Assembly (NCBI GenBank): GCA_038093515.1
Contig: JBBPSI010000078.1
Span: 1 to 64,000, forward strand
Source of the DNA: Butyriboletus loyo
Taxonomy: Eukaryota > Basidiomycota > Agaricomycetes > Boletales > Boletaceae
Reading direction: 5' to 3'
DNA length: 64,000 nt
Shown here: in pieces, positions 42,836-54,269 of the stretch
Position numbering within the stretch: the stretch's first letter is position 1
Layout: every line of letters begins with the position of its first letter
Translations under genes and position numbers: made by a program
The notes under the pieces: generated by a model
Databases searched by the model: none
The model's input: the letters and a program-made list of their open reading frames with translations, nothing else
What the model was told of the DNA's origin: nothing

Positions 42836-44324
42836 TCATCCTAGCCAAATTTCGACCGGGTTCCCCCCTGCACCATTGACCCGTGCGATCTGTTGAAAGT
42901 GGAGGTCGATGTCTTTGGCGCGATCCCAGAGCAAGCGTTCGTCGGGGTGTCGTTCCTTGTAGCCCATGAGGACTCTAGGGGGACGTCCGTTCCGTTTGTG
43001 TTTGCACGAGTCGATGAGTCGTGAGAGCGTTCCGATGAGTGCAGGAAACGACGCTGTGTTGTACGTGACATCTGCCATGCTACGCCGAGCATATCACATC
43101 AGACGGACCCGGCATCGACGTGCACAACGAAAAGCCACGTACACGATGACGTCCAGTCCGGCCTCCAACTGAGCTTGAACTGGCGGTGGAAGCTCCTCGT
43201 GTTCCCAGTCCAAGACGACTGCTTCGGGAATACATTTGCTCATCAGGGGGTGATTGGAGGTGATGTTGTCGTGTAGGATGCGTATTGCAGAAGCTGTCGA
43301 TGTGAACGAGCGAGATCGGATTGTGAGTTGAGTGGATCGGATAGTGGGGACGCACGTAGATCCGTGGTCACGATGGAGCCAGGCTGATCCGAGAGGTCCA
43401 ACGTTGAGCGCAGAATGGCGAGCGTGATGGCGACTATACCCGTGCCTGCACCTACCAGGGGGGCTATCCGTCAGCCAGTCGTGAAGGAAAGGTGTCTCTG
43501 GGGCTGTATGACGCGACTTGGCCTACCTAATTCCAGTATATGTCGAGCGTCTGTGCTGAAGAGCGATTCGTGCAGATCAGACGACGTTCCTCCTCTCTCT
43601 GCGCCTTTTCCAGAGAAGAGCTGTACGAGCCAAGAACTGAGTCCGATGCCGCTGTCCCATATTTTCTACAGCTGTCCCGTGAGCGGTGTCAAAAATGTGT
43701 CTCCGGATCGCCATGGTTGTGGTATGAGGACGAGCTGAGGTGTGGGGATCAACGTACCTTGTCGAGATCAAAGGATGTCTGTTCCGTAATGTTGAACACG
43801 AGCAGACGATCTTGGAGTGGTACACGCAGGGCATACGACCGCGCGATCCGTTCTTGTTTCGTACCCTTCATTGCGTTTTTGTTCACCGGACCGCGTCGAT
43901 GGGGAAAGCTCACTGGCATGGACACGACCGCAAACGGCGTGTTCCCGGTCGTGTCCGTCTCGCCGAGCACGACAACCTGATCGTTTGGCGTGGTTCCGCA
44001 GGTCAGGACGAGCCGCCACGATGGCCCGTCCGAGTCCGAGTCTTTCCATTTATTTTGGCCGTCGAGGTGCGGTGGTGGTCTTGGTACGGGGATCTCTTTG
44101 TATGCGGTGCTCGTTCGCCAGGAGGTGAGTTTGGTGGGTTTGGTGATCATGGGCATGGGGGAGGTGGGGTGTGGTGCGTGGAGAGACCAGGCGTAGTAGA
44201 TGTCGATGGGATCGTCGAGGTATTCCGTTCGGAGATCGTTGCATATTTGGGGCATGATGAGGATAGATTCGGTGGGACTAGCTTTCAAGGGTGGGGGACG
44301 GAGAAACGAAATGTAGTAAAACAT
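42836..44324 (-). CDS. METTL21-type protein lysine methyltransferase
   Basis: SAM-dependent class I methyltransferase of the Methyltransf_16 group. Exon 1 begins MFYYISFLRPPPLK at 44324. After a helical N-terminal part comes F-D-L-D-K-K, I-W-D-S-G-I-G-L-S-S-W-L, motif I L-E-L-G-A-G-T-G-I-V-A-I (split by an intron whose removal restores G), the acidic S-I-V-T-T-D-L, A-V-V-L-D-W-E, and D-V-T-Y-N-T-A-S-F-P near 43070. The W-D-S-G and D-V-x-Y-N pair is characteristic of METTL21/EFM-like enzymes that modify Lys on translation factors or chaperones; the substrate is unknown. Ends E-I-W-L-G, stop 42838-42836. Divergent from the rhomboid gene, 118 bp between ATGs. Confidence 0.82.
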
Positions 44325-44442
44325 CCTGTGGGATGTGGTACTACTCTTGTTAGTAGATCTCGTTGAACGCGGTTGTGCAAGGTGGTACAAGTTCCAAGTT
44401 TCCTAGTTTGGTAATGCAAGAAACCTACGCTCCGCGACTCGG

Positions 44443-46107
44443 ATGGGCCGTAGCCTACTAGTACATACAACACACCGTGACACGGCACGCACATTTATGC
44501 CCTGGACTACGTCTTGCCGACATTCGTTTCGCTCCTTCAACCTACGACTTGGGCAAACTCAAAGTCGCACTTTCGTCCAGACGTCGCAGAAATCGTTTCC
44601 TAGGATTTCTCGAGATGCACCAGGAAAGGCGATGGACGCTGCTGCAACCTCTCGTCAGGTCGGGATGGACAATGTTCGAACATTCTGTGAACGTGTCAGT
44701 CGGCCTCCGATACGAAGACAAGTTGCGGTGTGTATTCGAGCCTCCCTCTCCTTCCTTCTCATCCACCTGTGGTCTGTAGTTCTTTTTACTTGGATCCTGG
44801 GCCGCCTTCGAACTGGCTGCAGAGCAGACACAGCTTGAAAACGACCATTGGTCCAAAGAAGTTGGCAAGTTCATGAGCATCTGGACTTTCCGCGAACCCA
44901 CGCACGAGGAGATCAGAAAAGCAAAAGCCCGGACCCAGGTCACTGTACGTGAATCTTCCTTCACAAGTATGATAAGTAGCGGCGTGGAACTCACCCTTGC
45001 CTCTGACAGCAATTTCTCAAGTATCTCGAGTCAGTCAAGGAAAATATCAATCAGTGGCCTATCGCGCTGCAAAATATATCTCTGACTGTATCTGCATTCG
45101 TGGGCTCGTTCTACTACGATGCCAGTGAAGGCAGGCGACTTTGCTGGTCGATCTGCGCATTGAACACTGCCGTCTTTCTCATGTGGAAAATACCTCGCTT
45201 GAATCCATTCATGAACCGAGCCTTCACACATGATCCACTTTCTGGAAGGTCGTATACGCTTCTCACGAGTATGTTCAGGTCAGTGCCTGCGGATGAGCTT
45301 TGTTATCACCTTGGATTAAGGTTTATGTCAGTCACAAGAGTTTCCTTCACCTCGTCGCCAATTCGATGGCGTTGGCAAGCTTTGGCAAGTGCTTTATCAC
45401 TGCTCAGTTCTGAAAACAACTGACTTGACTGCCCGTAGGTGCTGCTGCGACGCACTACTTGTGCGTGTCTCCGTCACGTGAACCAGACATAAGTGCCCAG
45501 TGGCATTTCCTCGCATTTTTCGTCTCCGGTACGATTTCCACCGCCCGGGGTCTTATATTTTCGCACTTATCCTTGTCTTCATCAGCCGGGTTGTTCTCCG
45601 GATTAGTCAGTCATGGCGTCTCTGCCAAAGTACTTTATCCCCGGTTTTTGTCATACCTTTCCAAGCAAGCGGCAGTGCGGTCGTCACCCGCAGCGTCTGC
45701 CCTAGTCGGCGACGCAGCACAGGAAGCACCGAAGAAAGTTCTGCCTTCGTTGGGAGCGTCCGGTGCGATCTATGCCGCAGTCACACTCACCGCACTGGCG
45801 TTTCCGGATGCACATGTCCAACCGATCTTCATACCTATCAGCGTCTCGATCACCACGGGCGTGGGTGCGATGGTGTTGGCGGACATCGTTGGCGTGCTTC
45901 GCGGTTGGAAGTGAGTCTTTGTGTGACTTGTTTGACGTGTACAGTTACTCATGATCACACGCTAGAATCTTTGACCACTATGCACACCTTGGGGGGGCAG
46001 CCTTCGGCGCGTTGTACTATGTGTACGGGGACGACTTTTGGACTTTTACGAAGGAGCTATATCGTAGAATCGCTGGCACTTACCATACCGAGGTACGAAC
46101 CGAATGA
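44443..46107 (+). CDS. PCP1: Mitochondrial rhomboid protease (Pcp1/PARL-like)
   Basis: Intramembrane serine protease of the inner mitochondrial membrane. The N-terminus (MGRSLLVH... or M at 44497) is rich in Arg/Ser without acids (SCRHSFRSFNLRLG, S-R-T-F-V-Q-T-S), as in a presequence. After a first TM (F-F-L-L-G-S-W-A-A-F) come a linker and the rhomboid core: N-P-F-M-N-R-A-F-T, H-K-S-F-L-H-L-V-A-N-S-M-A, the catalytic G-A-S-G-A-I with Ser at 45759-45761, and the catalytic His in H-Y-A-H-L-G-G-A-A-F-G-A (about 45985). Intron 45385-45438 uses a GC donor (GCAAGT) and a TAG end; it alone restores F-G-A-A-A-T-H. Ends T-E-V-R-T-E, stop 46105-46107. Yeast Pcp1 cuts Mgm1. Confidence 0.87.
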
Positions 46108-46340
46108 GAGCAGATACGTCGTAGAAAATATTTATGGCTTATTGGGGGTAACGTTGCTCACCACTCATTCTCTTCACTCAAGAAACGCTGCATATATGCG
46201 AAACCGACTCATCGTCCATTGCAAATCACATGAACAGAAAAATAAATATCGTACATCACAGATTGAAAACTATCGGTACTTGACAACGAAAGCAAATTTC
46301 TCGATGCAATGTCGAACGAGCATCCTTGAGATTAAGGCGT

Positions 46341-46897
46341 TCACTCGATGGTGACGCGCTTGGGCTGTTGTTGAGGTTGACCCTTGGGGAACGTCACACT
46401 CAGCAGACCGTTTTCCATCTTCGCCTTGACGTCTTCGTGCTACACCATTCTTGTCAGACGAAACAAGAGAGCAAGTCTCCATGGCTCACCTTGGTACCCT
46501 GGGGGAGTATCAGGGTGCGAGAGAATCTGCCACAGGACCGCTCGCGGACGGTGTATCCGCGTTCGTCCCGTTGCTGGCTGGAGCTGGCCTCACCCGAGAT
46601 GGTGAGACGGTCCTGGTTGACGTCTATGTTGACCTGCTCTGACGTAAAGCCGGGCAAGTCAAACGTCGCAGTCACTGTGTTGCTCTCTGCATCCTCGTGC
46701 ACGTCCATCCTGCATCCGACGACGTCAGCCAGGGAAACAGGACAGGGGTCATTCACGACATACCTGGGCCTGAAGACGTCGCGCGTACTTTCGGAGCTGG
46801 GACCGGTGACGGGGCGCAAGAAGCGCGAGGAGAACGCATCCTCGAAGAGACGATCGAACTCGGAGAAGGGATCGTAGCGGAAGTGCATTAAAGACAT
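46341..46897 (-). CDS. Small heat-shock protein (Hsp20/alpha-crystallin)
   Basis: ATP-independent chaperone. Three exons (46897-46764, 46709-46490, 46439-46341) give 150 residues. The N-terminus MSLMHFRYDPFSEFDRLFED is typical of fungal Hsp20. The alpha-crystallin domain reads M-D-V-H-E-D, T-F-D-L-P-G-F, D-R-L-T-I-S-G-E, R-S-C-G-R-F-S-R-T-L-I-L-P-Q-G, and after the second intron M-E-N-G-L-L-S-V-T-F-P-K. Ends P-K-R-V-T-I-E. A TATATA box lies about 95 bp upstream and AGGGG (stress-element-like) sites further up. Tandem with SNF8 on the same strand. Confidence 0.93.
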
Positions 46898-46991
46898 GGT
46901 GTATCACTGAGAACGGCTGGGGAAGCGGATGATGGTGGTGGTGGGTAAGACTGGAGAGACGACAGACGACCGTAAGGCAAAGGGTGGGGTT

Positions 46992-46997
46992 TATATA
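46992..46997 (-). promoter_or_regulatory. TATA box of the Hsp20 gene
   Basis: GGGTATATAA on the minus strand, about 95 bp upstream of the Hsp20 start at 46897. A CCCCT word (minus AGGGG, the yeast stress-element core) lies near 47087. This is one of few clear TATA boxes before a host gene here, as expected for an inducible gene. Confidence 0.55.
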
Positions 46998-47195
46998 CCC
47001 GTCGAGGTCATCGCTGACGTCGAGGATTACCTGAGAGCTCCTGAGCGTGCTGCGCTCGAGAATTCAGGGACATTACATAGAGGGAATCGCCCCTGTCTCG
47101 TTTAGCTTACACACAACTTCATTAGAAAGAAGAGGGGATGAAGATATGAGGTGCAATGCTCGATCAATAGACTAACGACATCGGAATATGGGGCG

Positions 47196-47951
47196 CTATT
47201 CGTCCCAGCGCATTGCAGAGGGGACCCAGTACGCTTTGCCGTAGCGCTCATCCTGAGTGTCGAGCCAACAGAGTCCGTCGCGAAGAAGCATGTTCTCTAG
47301 CGCCACTCTCGCCCGCTCGTACGTCCACCCACGTCGGTTCACCAGAATCTCTTCCACAATCCTGCCACCTTCTGTCTGCGCTTCTGCAAGGATAATTCCT
47401 TGATCTTCGTCGAGTTCTTTCACCACATTCCGCACCATCTTCTTCCCTCCTCCGACGTCGATCACTTGATAGCCAGCACCGAGGGGTTGAAGCGTCGTAA
47501 TACTTTGGATGACATCTTCCTCCGTTATCACCCCGCTCTCCACGCCTCGGAGTTTACTGACCATCCTGACCAACTCTCCCATTTCGATCAGGCCGCCGTT
47601 ACGTTCCCGCGTGCTCACACACACGTCCACGATCTGAACACCAAGCTCGTACTGCCAATCACCCATCCCGAGCAGTTCTGCCCACCAACCGCCTTTTCTA
47701 GGGCCAGCGAGTGGGTCGACGCCGATTGAGGAGCACATGCGTTGGAATTCATGACGAAACTTTGGATTTCTTCGTATCGAGTCACGGTGTGTTTTGGCAA
47801 AATGCGTGAGAGCAGTGCGAAATTGGGTGAGCTGTGACTGGAGATGGTCGATTTGTGCTCTTGATAGCTCTGATGAGAGCGTCGCGAACGAACGTTGTGA
47901 TTCCTGTTGTCGTTCGAATGCTGCTAGACCGACGCCACCCAGACGATGCAT
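47196..47951 (-). CDS. SNF8: ESCRT-II subunit SNF8/VPS22
   Basis: Single exon of 251 residues from ATG 47951 (MHRLGGVGLAAFERQQ). It shows the family start R-x-G-V-G-L-A-A, a coiled segment L-S-R-A-Q-I-D-H-L-Q-S-Q-L, then F-R-H-E-F-Q-R-M-C-S-S-I-G-V-D-P-L-A-G and two winged-helix domains (Y-E-L-G-V-Q-I-V-D-V-C, W-T-Y-E-R-A-R-V-A-L-E-N-M-L-L-R-D-G-L). ESCRT-II works with ESCRT-I and III to sort ubiquitinated membrane proteins into multivesicular bodies. A longer frame to 47975 begins with a non-ATG codon and is not used. The lack of introns is unusual for this window. Confidence 0.93.
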   Translation of the reverse strand: MHRLGGVGLAAFERQQESQRSFATLSSELSRAQIDHLQSQLTQFRTALTHFAKTHRDSIRRNPKFRHEFQRMCSSIGVDPLAGPRKGGWWAELLGMGDWQYELGVQIVDVCVSTRERNGGLIEMGELVRMVSKLRGVESGVITEEDVIQSITTLQPLGAGYQVIDVGGGKKMVRNVVKELDEDQGIILAEAQTEGGRIVEEILVNRRGWTYERARVALENMLLRDGLCWLDTQDERYGKAYWVPSAMRWDE

Positions 47952-48330
47952 GGCTGATCTGCGGGCTCGGTACAAGCTCAGTACAGGCTCGGGCAGATCC
48001 GAGTCGGCGGCGCCTTAAAATGTTGCGGACCAAGATATCGGAATGAACTTCGTAGTGGATAACCAGGTCCTCTCCACCGCCGCACCGTCCGAGTCGCCTC
48101 ACCCTGCTTTCCCTCTTGTGTCTACTGCTCGCTGGGTGGACTGGTGACAAACAGCACGGTCACTTTCGAGTTTGGCTTGTTACCATCAATACGTACTCGG
48201 TTATGTTACCCGAAGTAATCATGAAGGGCAGATAAGATAAGATAACGTAAGCCCTACTTATAAGTACGTGCGTCCGATTCCGACGACCGTCTCCACCATC
48301 ACTTCTCCCGGCCACGACCGCCTTGCGAAA
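47952..48330. promoter_or_regulatory. Divergent intergenic region, SNF8 / NAD+ synthetase
   Basis: 379 bp between divergent start codons. It contains several A/T-rich words (GATAAGATAAGATAA near 48230, i.e. GATA motifs). No gene is seen. Confidence 0.4.
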
Positions 48331-51300
48331 ATGGGTCACTTGATAACGTTGGCAACGTATGTGGTACACTCATCAACTAGCGCATCACTGACATTTGCCC
48401 AGCTGGTAATGTTCCAACTTCCAATGGACCGATCACTTCTCTGATTCTCTGCAGCTCCCTTAATCAATGGGCTTTAGATTTCCAAGTAAGACATCTATGC
48501 TACCATGTACTCTACTCTTTCATTTCATTCAATAGGGAAACTATGAACGAATCGTCGAGAGTATTGCCATAGCTAAACAACGAGGGGCAACCCTAAGAGT
48601 GGGTCCAGAACTAGAGATCCCGTGAGTATTGATACCTCTATGGCGACCATGGTTTCAGATAAAATAGAGGTTACGGGTGTTATGATCACTTTCTGGAAGG
48701 TTTGTGTCTTACCACATTCCTTGTGTAGAGGATCTGGAAGATCGAGAAACAGGAGACACGACGTTACATTCTTGGGAAGTGCTCGCAAAGATTCTGGCAA
48801 GCGAAGACACCATGGAAATTGTTTGCGACATCGGAATGTATGTGACCAGACCCTGCAAACGTCGCGATGTACTGACCCGAAACCGGCAGGCCAGTCGTAC
48901 ACAAGAACGTGATCTACAACTGCAGGGTGATCGTTCACAACAAGCAGATCCTGTTCATTCGTCCCAAGATGTGGCTTGCGAATGATGGTAATTACCGCGA
49001 GATGAGATACTTCACGCCATGGATGAAGCATCGTGAATGGGAGGACCACTTCTTGCCCAGAATCATCCAAGCGGCCACGAAACAGGTGAGGACCTTACAG
49101 TATGGTACGATGGATGACGTTGATGAGCGCCAGACTAAAGTACCGTTTGGTGACTGCGTAATCAGCACAGTCGATACTTGTATCGGTGTGGAACTTTGCG
49201 AGGAGCTGTTCACTCCTGCTAGGTTAGCACAATTCTATGATGATGGCACGGGAAACGCAAAAACTCACCAGATAAACCAAGTCCACACATTGCAATGGGA
49301 CTTGACGGGGTCGAGATCTTCACCAACTCGAGTGGCAGTCATCATGAGCTCCGGAAGCTCTACACTCGTGTTGAACTCATCAAGGAGGCGACTTTGAAGG
49401 TGAGGGTGACACCATCCCTTGACAGACATCGCGAAACTGACCTACTCATCAGCTTGGTGGAGTGTACTTGTACGCTAATCAGCAAGGATGCGATGGCGAC
49501 CGACTATATTACGATGGATGTGCCATGATCGCAATGAACGGCCAAATTGTTGCGCAGGGTTCCCAGTTCTCTCTCAATGACGTCGAAGTTGTCACGGCTA
49601 CGATCGATATTGAGGATGTGCGTGCACACCGCACGTCACGCAGTAGAGGTCTCCAAGCAGCCTCGTCCGAAAAATATCATCGGATCGAGATTCCATTCGC
49701 ACTCTCTGGAGGGAAGTTTGGAGGAACAGACGGAGAACGAACCCTAGGTCTCGAAGTGACCCGACACGAAGCCAAGTTCCACCGGCCCGAAGAGGAAATT
49801 GCGTCAGCCTCTACTGCTATTAAGAGCACATTGCAGTGACTAAACGTCTCCTGACAGACTTGGACCTGCGTGCTGGCTCTGGGATTACCTCCGACGATCC
49901 CGAACTCAGGGATACTTCGTACCCCTCAGTGGTGGTGTCGACAGCTGCGCCACGGCGGTCATTGTGTATTCTATGTGCCGTCTGGTTGCCGAGGCTGCTA
50001 CCCGAGCTAGTAAGTGCTCGGTTCTTCGTAGTGTCGTTATTCATGTCATGCCATCGTTGTTTGATAGACAAGCAGGTCATCGCTGATGCCAGGTACATCG
50101 CGGGAGAGCCCGAGGACTCGAGCTACATCCCTTCTGATCCCAGGGAGTTCTGCAGTCGTGTGTTCCACACATGTTACATGGGAACCGAGAATTCCACCGC
50201 CGAGACAAGAGAGAGAGCGAAAGATCTCGCAGAAGCGATTGGAAGGTATTGTCCTCCCGATGCGGAGTATAACGGCGCTGACGCAATCCACCAGTTATCA
50301 TATCAATCTCAACATGGACACCGTAGTCACCTCTGTCCGTGACCTGTTTGCCTTCGTAACAGGTATAAGACCAAACTTCAGAGCGCATGGGGGTACCGCA
50401 GCGGAGAATCTGGCTTTGCAAAACATCCAGGTAGAAACCGCCTGTGTCGGATCTTTATGGTGTGCTTACAAAATTACTAGGCCCGGCTGCGTATGGTTCT
50501 TTCGTACCTGTTCGCTCAACTCCTTCCTTGGGTTAGAGGTAGACAAGGTGGATTGCTTGTGTTGGGTAGTGCCAACGTTGATGAGAGGTAAGCTGTACCT
50601 GCTTTTATCTGTTACGGAATCTGACCTGGCCTCGATAGTCTGCGAGGCTACTTGACCAAATACGACTGCTCATCAGGTGGGAGTGACTCCTACTTGTCGA
50701 TCCGAAACCCCTGGTAAATTCTGATTAGCGGACATCAATCCTATCGGGGGTATCAGTAAAACGGACCTGAAAAAGTTCATCGCCTACGCAGAAGGCGCGT
50801 TCGACATGCCCATTCTCAGGGGGTACGATCTAATTTCTCCCTTGTGAACAACTCTGATCGACATGATTGATCAGCTTCTTGGATGCGATCCCGACCGCCG
50901 AACTAGAGCCTATTTCTGCGACGTATATGCAGTCGGATGAGGCAAGGCTTTAGCCCTGTGTGATACATCTGACACTATCGATATCTTTGCAGGCTGACAT
51001 GGGCATGACGTATGACGAGCTCTCCGTCTTTGGACGGCTCCGAAAGGTGGAAAAGTGTGGACCATACAGCATGTTTACAAAATTGGTACACGAGTGGGGT
51101 TCGTTCTTGTCGCCCGTCCAGGTAGGCCGTGATCTCGGAACGCCATTCTTTTTACTGAGCTCAACACACACAGATCGCGGAGAAGGTGAAACTGTTCTTC
51201 TTCGAGCACGCGCGTAACAGGCACAAGATGACGACGTTGACGCCTTCGTACCATGCGGCAAGTGCTCCTTTGTTGCTGCTCTCCAACCTTGGCTGACACT

Positions 51301-51516
51301 TTTTATTAGGAATCGTACAGTCCAGATGACAACAGTACGCACGTTCAAAGTCCTCGCGATGTCATGGATGCGGCTGACAGGGTTTCGATAGGGTTTGACT
51401 TGCGTCCATTCTTGTACCCTTCGAGGTTCCCCTGGCAGTTCAGGAAGATAGATCAAGTCGCCGCCGCACTACCTGACAGGTCGAACCTAGGACCCGACAA
51501 GGCCAAGACCGACTAG
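48331..51516 (+). CDS. QNS1: Glutamine-dependent NAD+ synthetase
   Basis: Last step of NAD+ synthesis: amidates deamido-NAD+ using ammonia from glutamine. Exon 1 starts MGHLITLA. The N-terminal nitrilase-type glutaminase shows its Glu in [15 protein letters not shown] (about 48600), the Lys in [18 protein letters not shown] (about 48960), and the Cys in G-V-E-L-C-E-E-L-F (about 49200). The synthetase half has the ATP loop V-P-L-SGGVDS at 49928-49945 and the later [31 protein letters not shown] pattern. Many short introns. Ends D-K-A-K-T-D, stop 51514-51516. All catalytic residues present. Confidence 0.93.
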
Positions 51517-51657
51517 TAGCCGATATCCCAACTCCATAGCGAGAAAGATGGGTATATTCATTGAAGAGTATACAGTGCAGGGTATGATGGATGGTTCGAG
51601 CCAATTAAAACGTGTTTCAGTAGGTATACGATAAATAGAAACAAGAAACCCCGTTGT

Positions 51658-54061
51658 TCACGTCCGTAGGAAACGTGAGATACCGCTTTGAATGACAATT
51701 TTCTTCATGATGGTCGGCTCTGGTGCTAAGAGAACAGATGAGCATCGACGTGATGGGTGTTGCGTTGATTGGGTGCTTACGGTCTGTCAGTCCTTCTTCC
51801 TTCACCTTCCGTTTGATAGCTTCCATGACCTCGCTCACGGCAGCACGATCAAAGTCCCCTCTCGCCTTCATTAACCCTTCCACGAACGGTATACACGGTC
51901 CGTGGACTTTGGCAAACGCCCAAAAGGACAGGAACGCCATACTCTTGGACGCTTCCAGCATCGCGAGTATGTGTTCGATGACCTCGAAATACTTCTCCAG
52001 CTCCTTGTCTGGCTTGAACTCGCCAAAGAATGCAAACGCGGCACTGATGTCCGTTTTGATACGTTCGGTCGCTGCAGGTAGGCGTAGTTTGGGCGAATTC
52101 GCGAGCGCGGTGAGGTATGTGACGAGGAAGGTGTCGAGGAGGTCTTCTACCAGCAGTTCAAACAGAAGAGGTTTGACGAACTGTTGGTCGGACGTGTAAT
52201 CCTTCATCGTCACGACGATCTGTTCCAAGATCCCATCATACCAAGCTGCCTGGAAGAGTTGCTTCGTAGCCGGTCTGAGGTCGTTGAAAACGATATCGAC
52301 AAAGGTTTTCATGCATTTCTTGGCTACGTCCAGGTTGCCGTCGATAGCGTCATTAAGCTTTTCGTTGATAGGGACTCTATACTTTTCAGAGACGAGAGGT
52401 TCTAGTTTGCCCAGCAACGTTTCGGTGTTATCGGCCGATTTGATCTGGTCGTTGGCGAGAGCGAGACAGTACTCCGCGAGGCCGGCCACGATCTCGTCCG
52501 GCTTCTCCGTCTGTTTCTTGAGTTCTGCCTCCACCACTCTGGTCCATTGATCCTGTATACCCCGCATAACTCGGCTGACCTCTTCGACGACACGAGCGAG
52601 AATGGCACCCTGACCACTTTCCATCGCTGCGTCAATCTGCTGGTTCACCATCTGGAACAGGATAACGGCACCCTGGGTACCGTACAGTCCATCGCTATCC
52701 ACCTCTGGCTGCATCGACCGAGTTGTGAATTCTCGGATTTCAGTTTTTATGAGGTTGGCGGACCACTCGTCGAGCTTCTTCACGATGACTTTGAGGTAAT
52801 CTTCGATGAGATTCTGTTCCTCGCCATTGAGGAGCGGCGGAATGATAAGCTCAGGCGGAACGTCAAGTTCTTTCATGCTCTTTTTGTACTCTTTGAGCCA
52901 CGCGTGGAGGTGCAGGAGGACGCTCGCTTCGGGTTCCGATTCCACGAGGCGTTCGAGCGTTGCGTTCAGATTTCTGTGATACTCTTTGATGTAAAACGCA
53001 TATATGTCGTAGCTGGGTGGGAAGCAGGGAACGACATCGCTCTCGATGCGAATGAAGTCCTGGTATATCCAACCCAGGTTGTCCAAGAATGCGCCTGGAT
53101 CCCGGTTGTACCGCTCGTAGCTATCGTCGAATACAGATCGGATGGTGTCCGTGATAGTTTTGGTGATCTTGGAGCGGTAGTGTTTAATGAGGCGGGCATT
53201 GGCTTGCATGGACTTGAACTTAGAGGCGGCATCCATTTTGGCGGCCTTTTTGACGAGACGAATGGCGATTGCCTAGTGGAACCTATGTTAGCGGGAAGTC
53301 GTGCCAAAAAGATTAGCCGCACTTTTTCGTCCTCTCTTCCTTCGAACTCTGCTATCTTGATGAGCTTAACCACGACGTCCGGATGCCCGGCACGAACAAG
53401 CGGGAGAATGTTCTGCGCCAGATCCATGAGATAAGTTTCAAAGTCGACGATCAACTGAGAAAGCCTCTCGAACGCTCGAACCAATTTTTGACGAGAGGCA
53501 GCAGAAGCCTGCTTTGCTTGGTGCATGGTCTGATTTCGGAATGCCTCGAGACGGTTGATTTGGAAGTGGATATAGAGTAAGTTGGGGGCCGAACCGACGA
53601 GTTCTTCGCTATCTGTGGCAAGCATTTCCTCGAGTATGTCGAGCTTGGAGTTCATTTCTAACAGGTTGTTGACCATTTCCTCCGTTTGCTCAAAGTTCCG
53701 GTGAACCATGGAAACCTAAGCACGGAGACGTTAGCCAACAACCACGAGCTCAAGGCCAACTTACACGACTGATCTGGTCAAACGTAGATACGGCATTCTG
53801 CGAATCTGCAGATAACCTGTCGATGGTTTGCATCTCCTCCTTGATGACCTGGACATTGTTCCGCGTGCTGAGAAGCTTCTTGAGTCCCTCGCGCGTAGCA
53901 TCTAGCTGCTCCTTGACACCACTTTTGAGTCTGGCATCGATGGACGCCTTTTCTTTCTCAAGTTTCTTGCGAAAGGCTGCAACTTTGATGAGGTCATCGG
54001 GTGATTGAAGGTACTCGCCGACTGCTTGGGCAGCGGAAACCTGGGACGCGACCATCGCCAT
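51658..54061 (-). CDS. SEC6: Exocyst subunit Sec6
   Basis: Tethers secretory vesicles to the plasma membrane. Four exons (54061-53765, 53715-53323, 53272-51781, 51719-51658) give 747 residues. N-terminus MAMVASQVSAAQAVGEYLQS, a coiled region with L-D-A-T-R-E-G-L-K-K-L, then the Sec6 body: L-V-D-F-E-T-Y-L-M-D-L-A, D-P-G-A-F-L-D-N-L-G-W-I-Y, Y-H-R-N-L-N-A-T-L, L-L-D-T-F-L-V-T-Y-L-T-A-L. Removing intron 51780-51720 ends the protein as P-T-I-M-K-K-I-V-I-Q-S-G at 51658, which fits the family better than the unspliced tail to 51617. Tail-to-tail with QNS1 (141 bp). Confidence 0.9.
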
Positions 54062-54269
54062 GGTAGACAATAAAATGGGTTACAGCGATTTTGGTGAAGT
54101 CAAGGTGGACGACTGCAATCCCGTTTTGCAGCAAGAACTAGCGAGTTAAAGCTGTAGTAAGAATCGAATCCGAGATGTCAAGTCCTGTGATCACCGAGAC
54201 AGTTGCTGGTTGTGGTACACATGCTGGTGTTTGTTTCTAATTATGTACCTCTGAAACTCAAGTTCATCC
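54062..54269. promoter_or_regulatory. Divergent promoter region, SEC6 / COQ6
   Basis: 208 bp between start codons of SEC6 (minus) and COQ6 (plus). No TATA box noticed. Confidence 0.4.

Noticed and set aside
47949..47975. Longer N-terminus for SNF8
   Set aside because: The extension begins at TTG; ATG 47951 matches the family start.
51617..51657. Unspliced C-terminus of Sec6
   Set aside because: Splicing 51780-51720 gives a tail that fits the family and stops at 51658; the longer tail is intron-derived.
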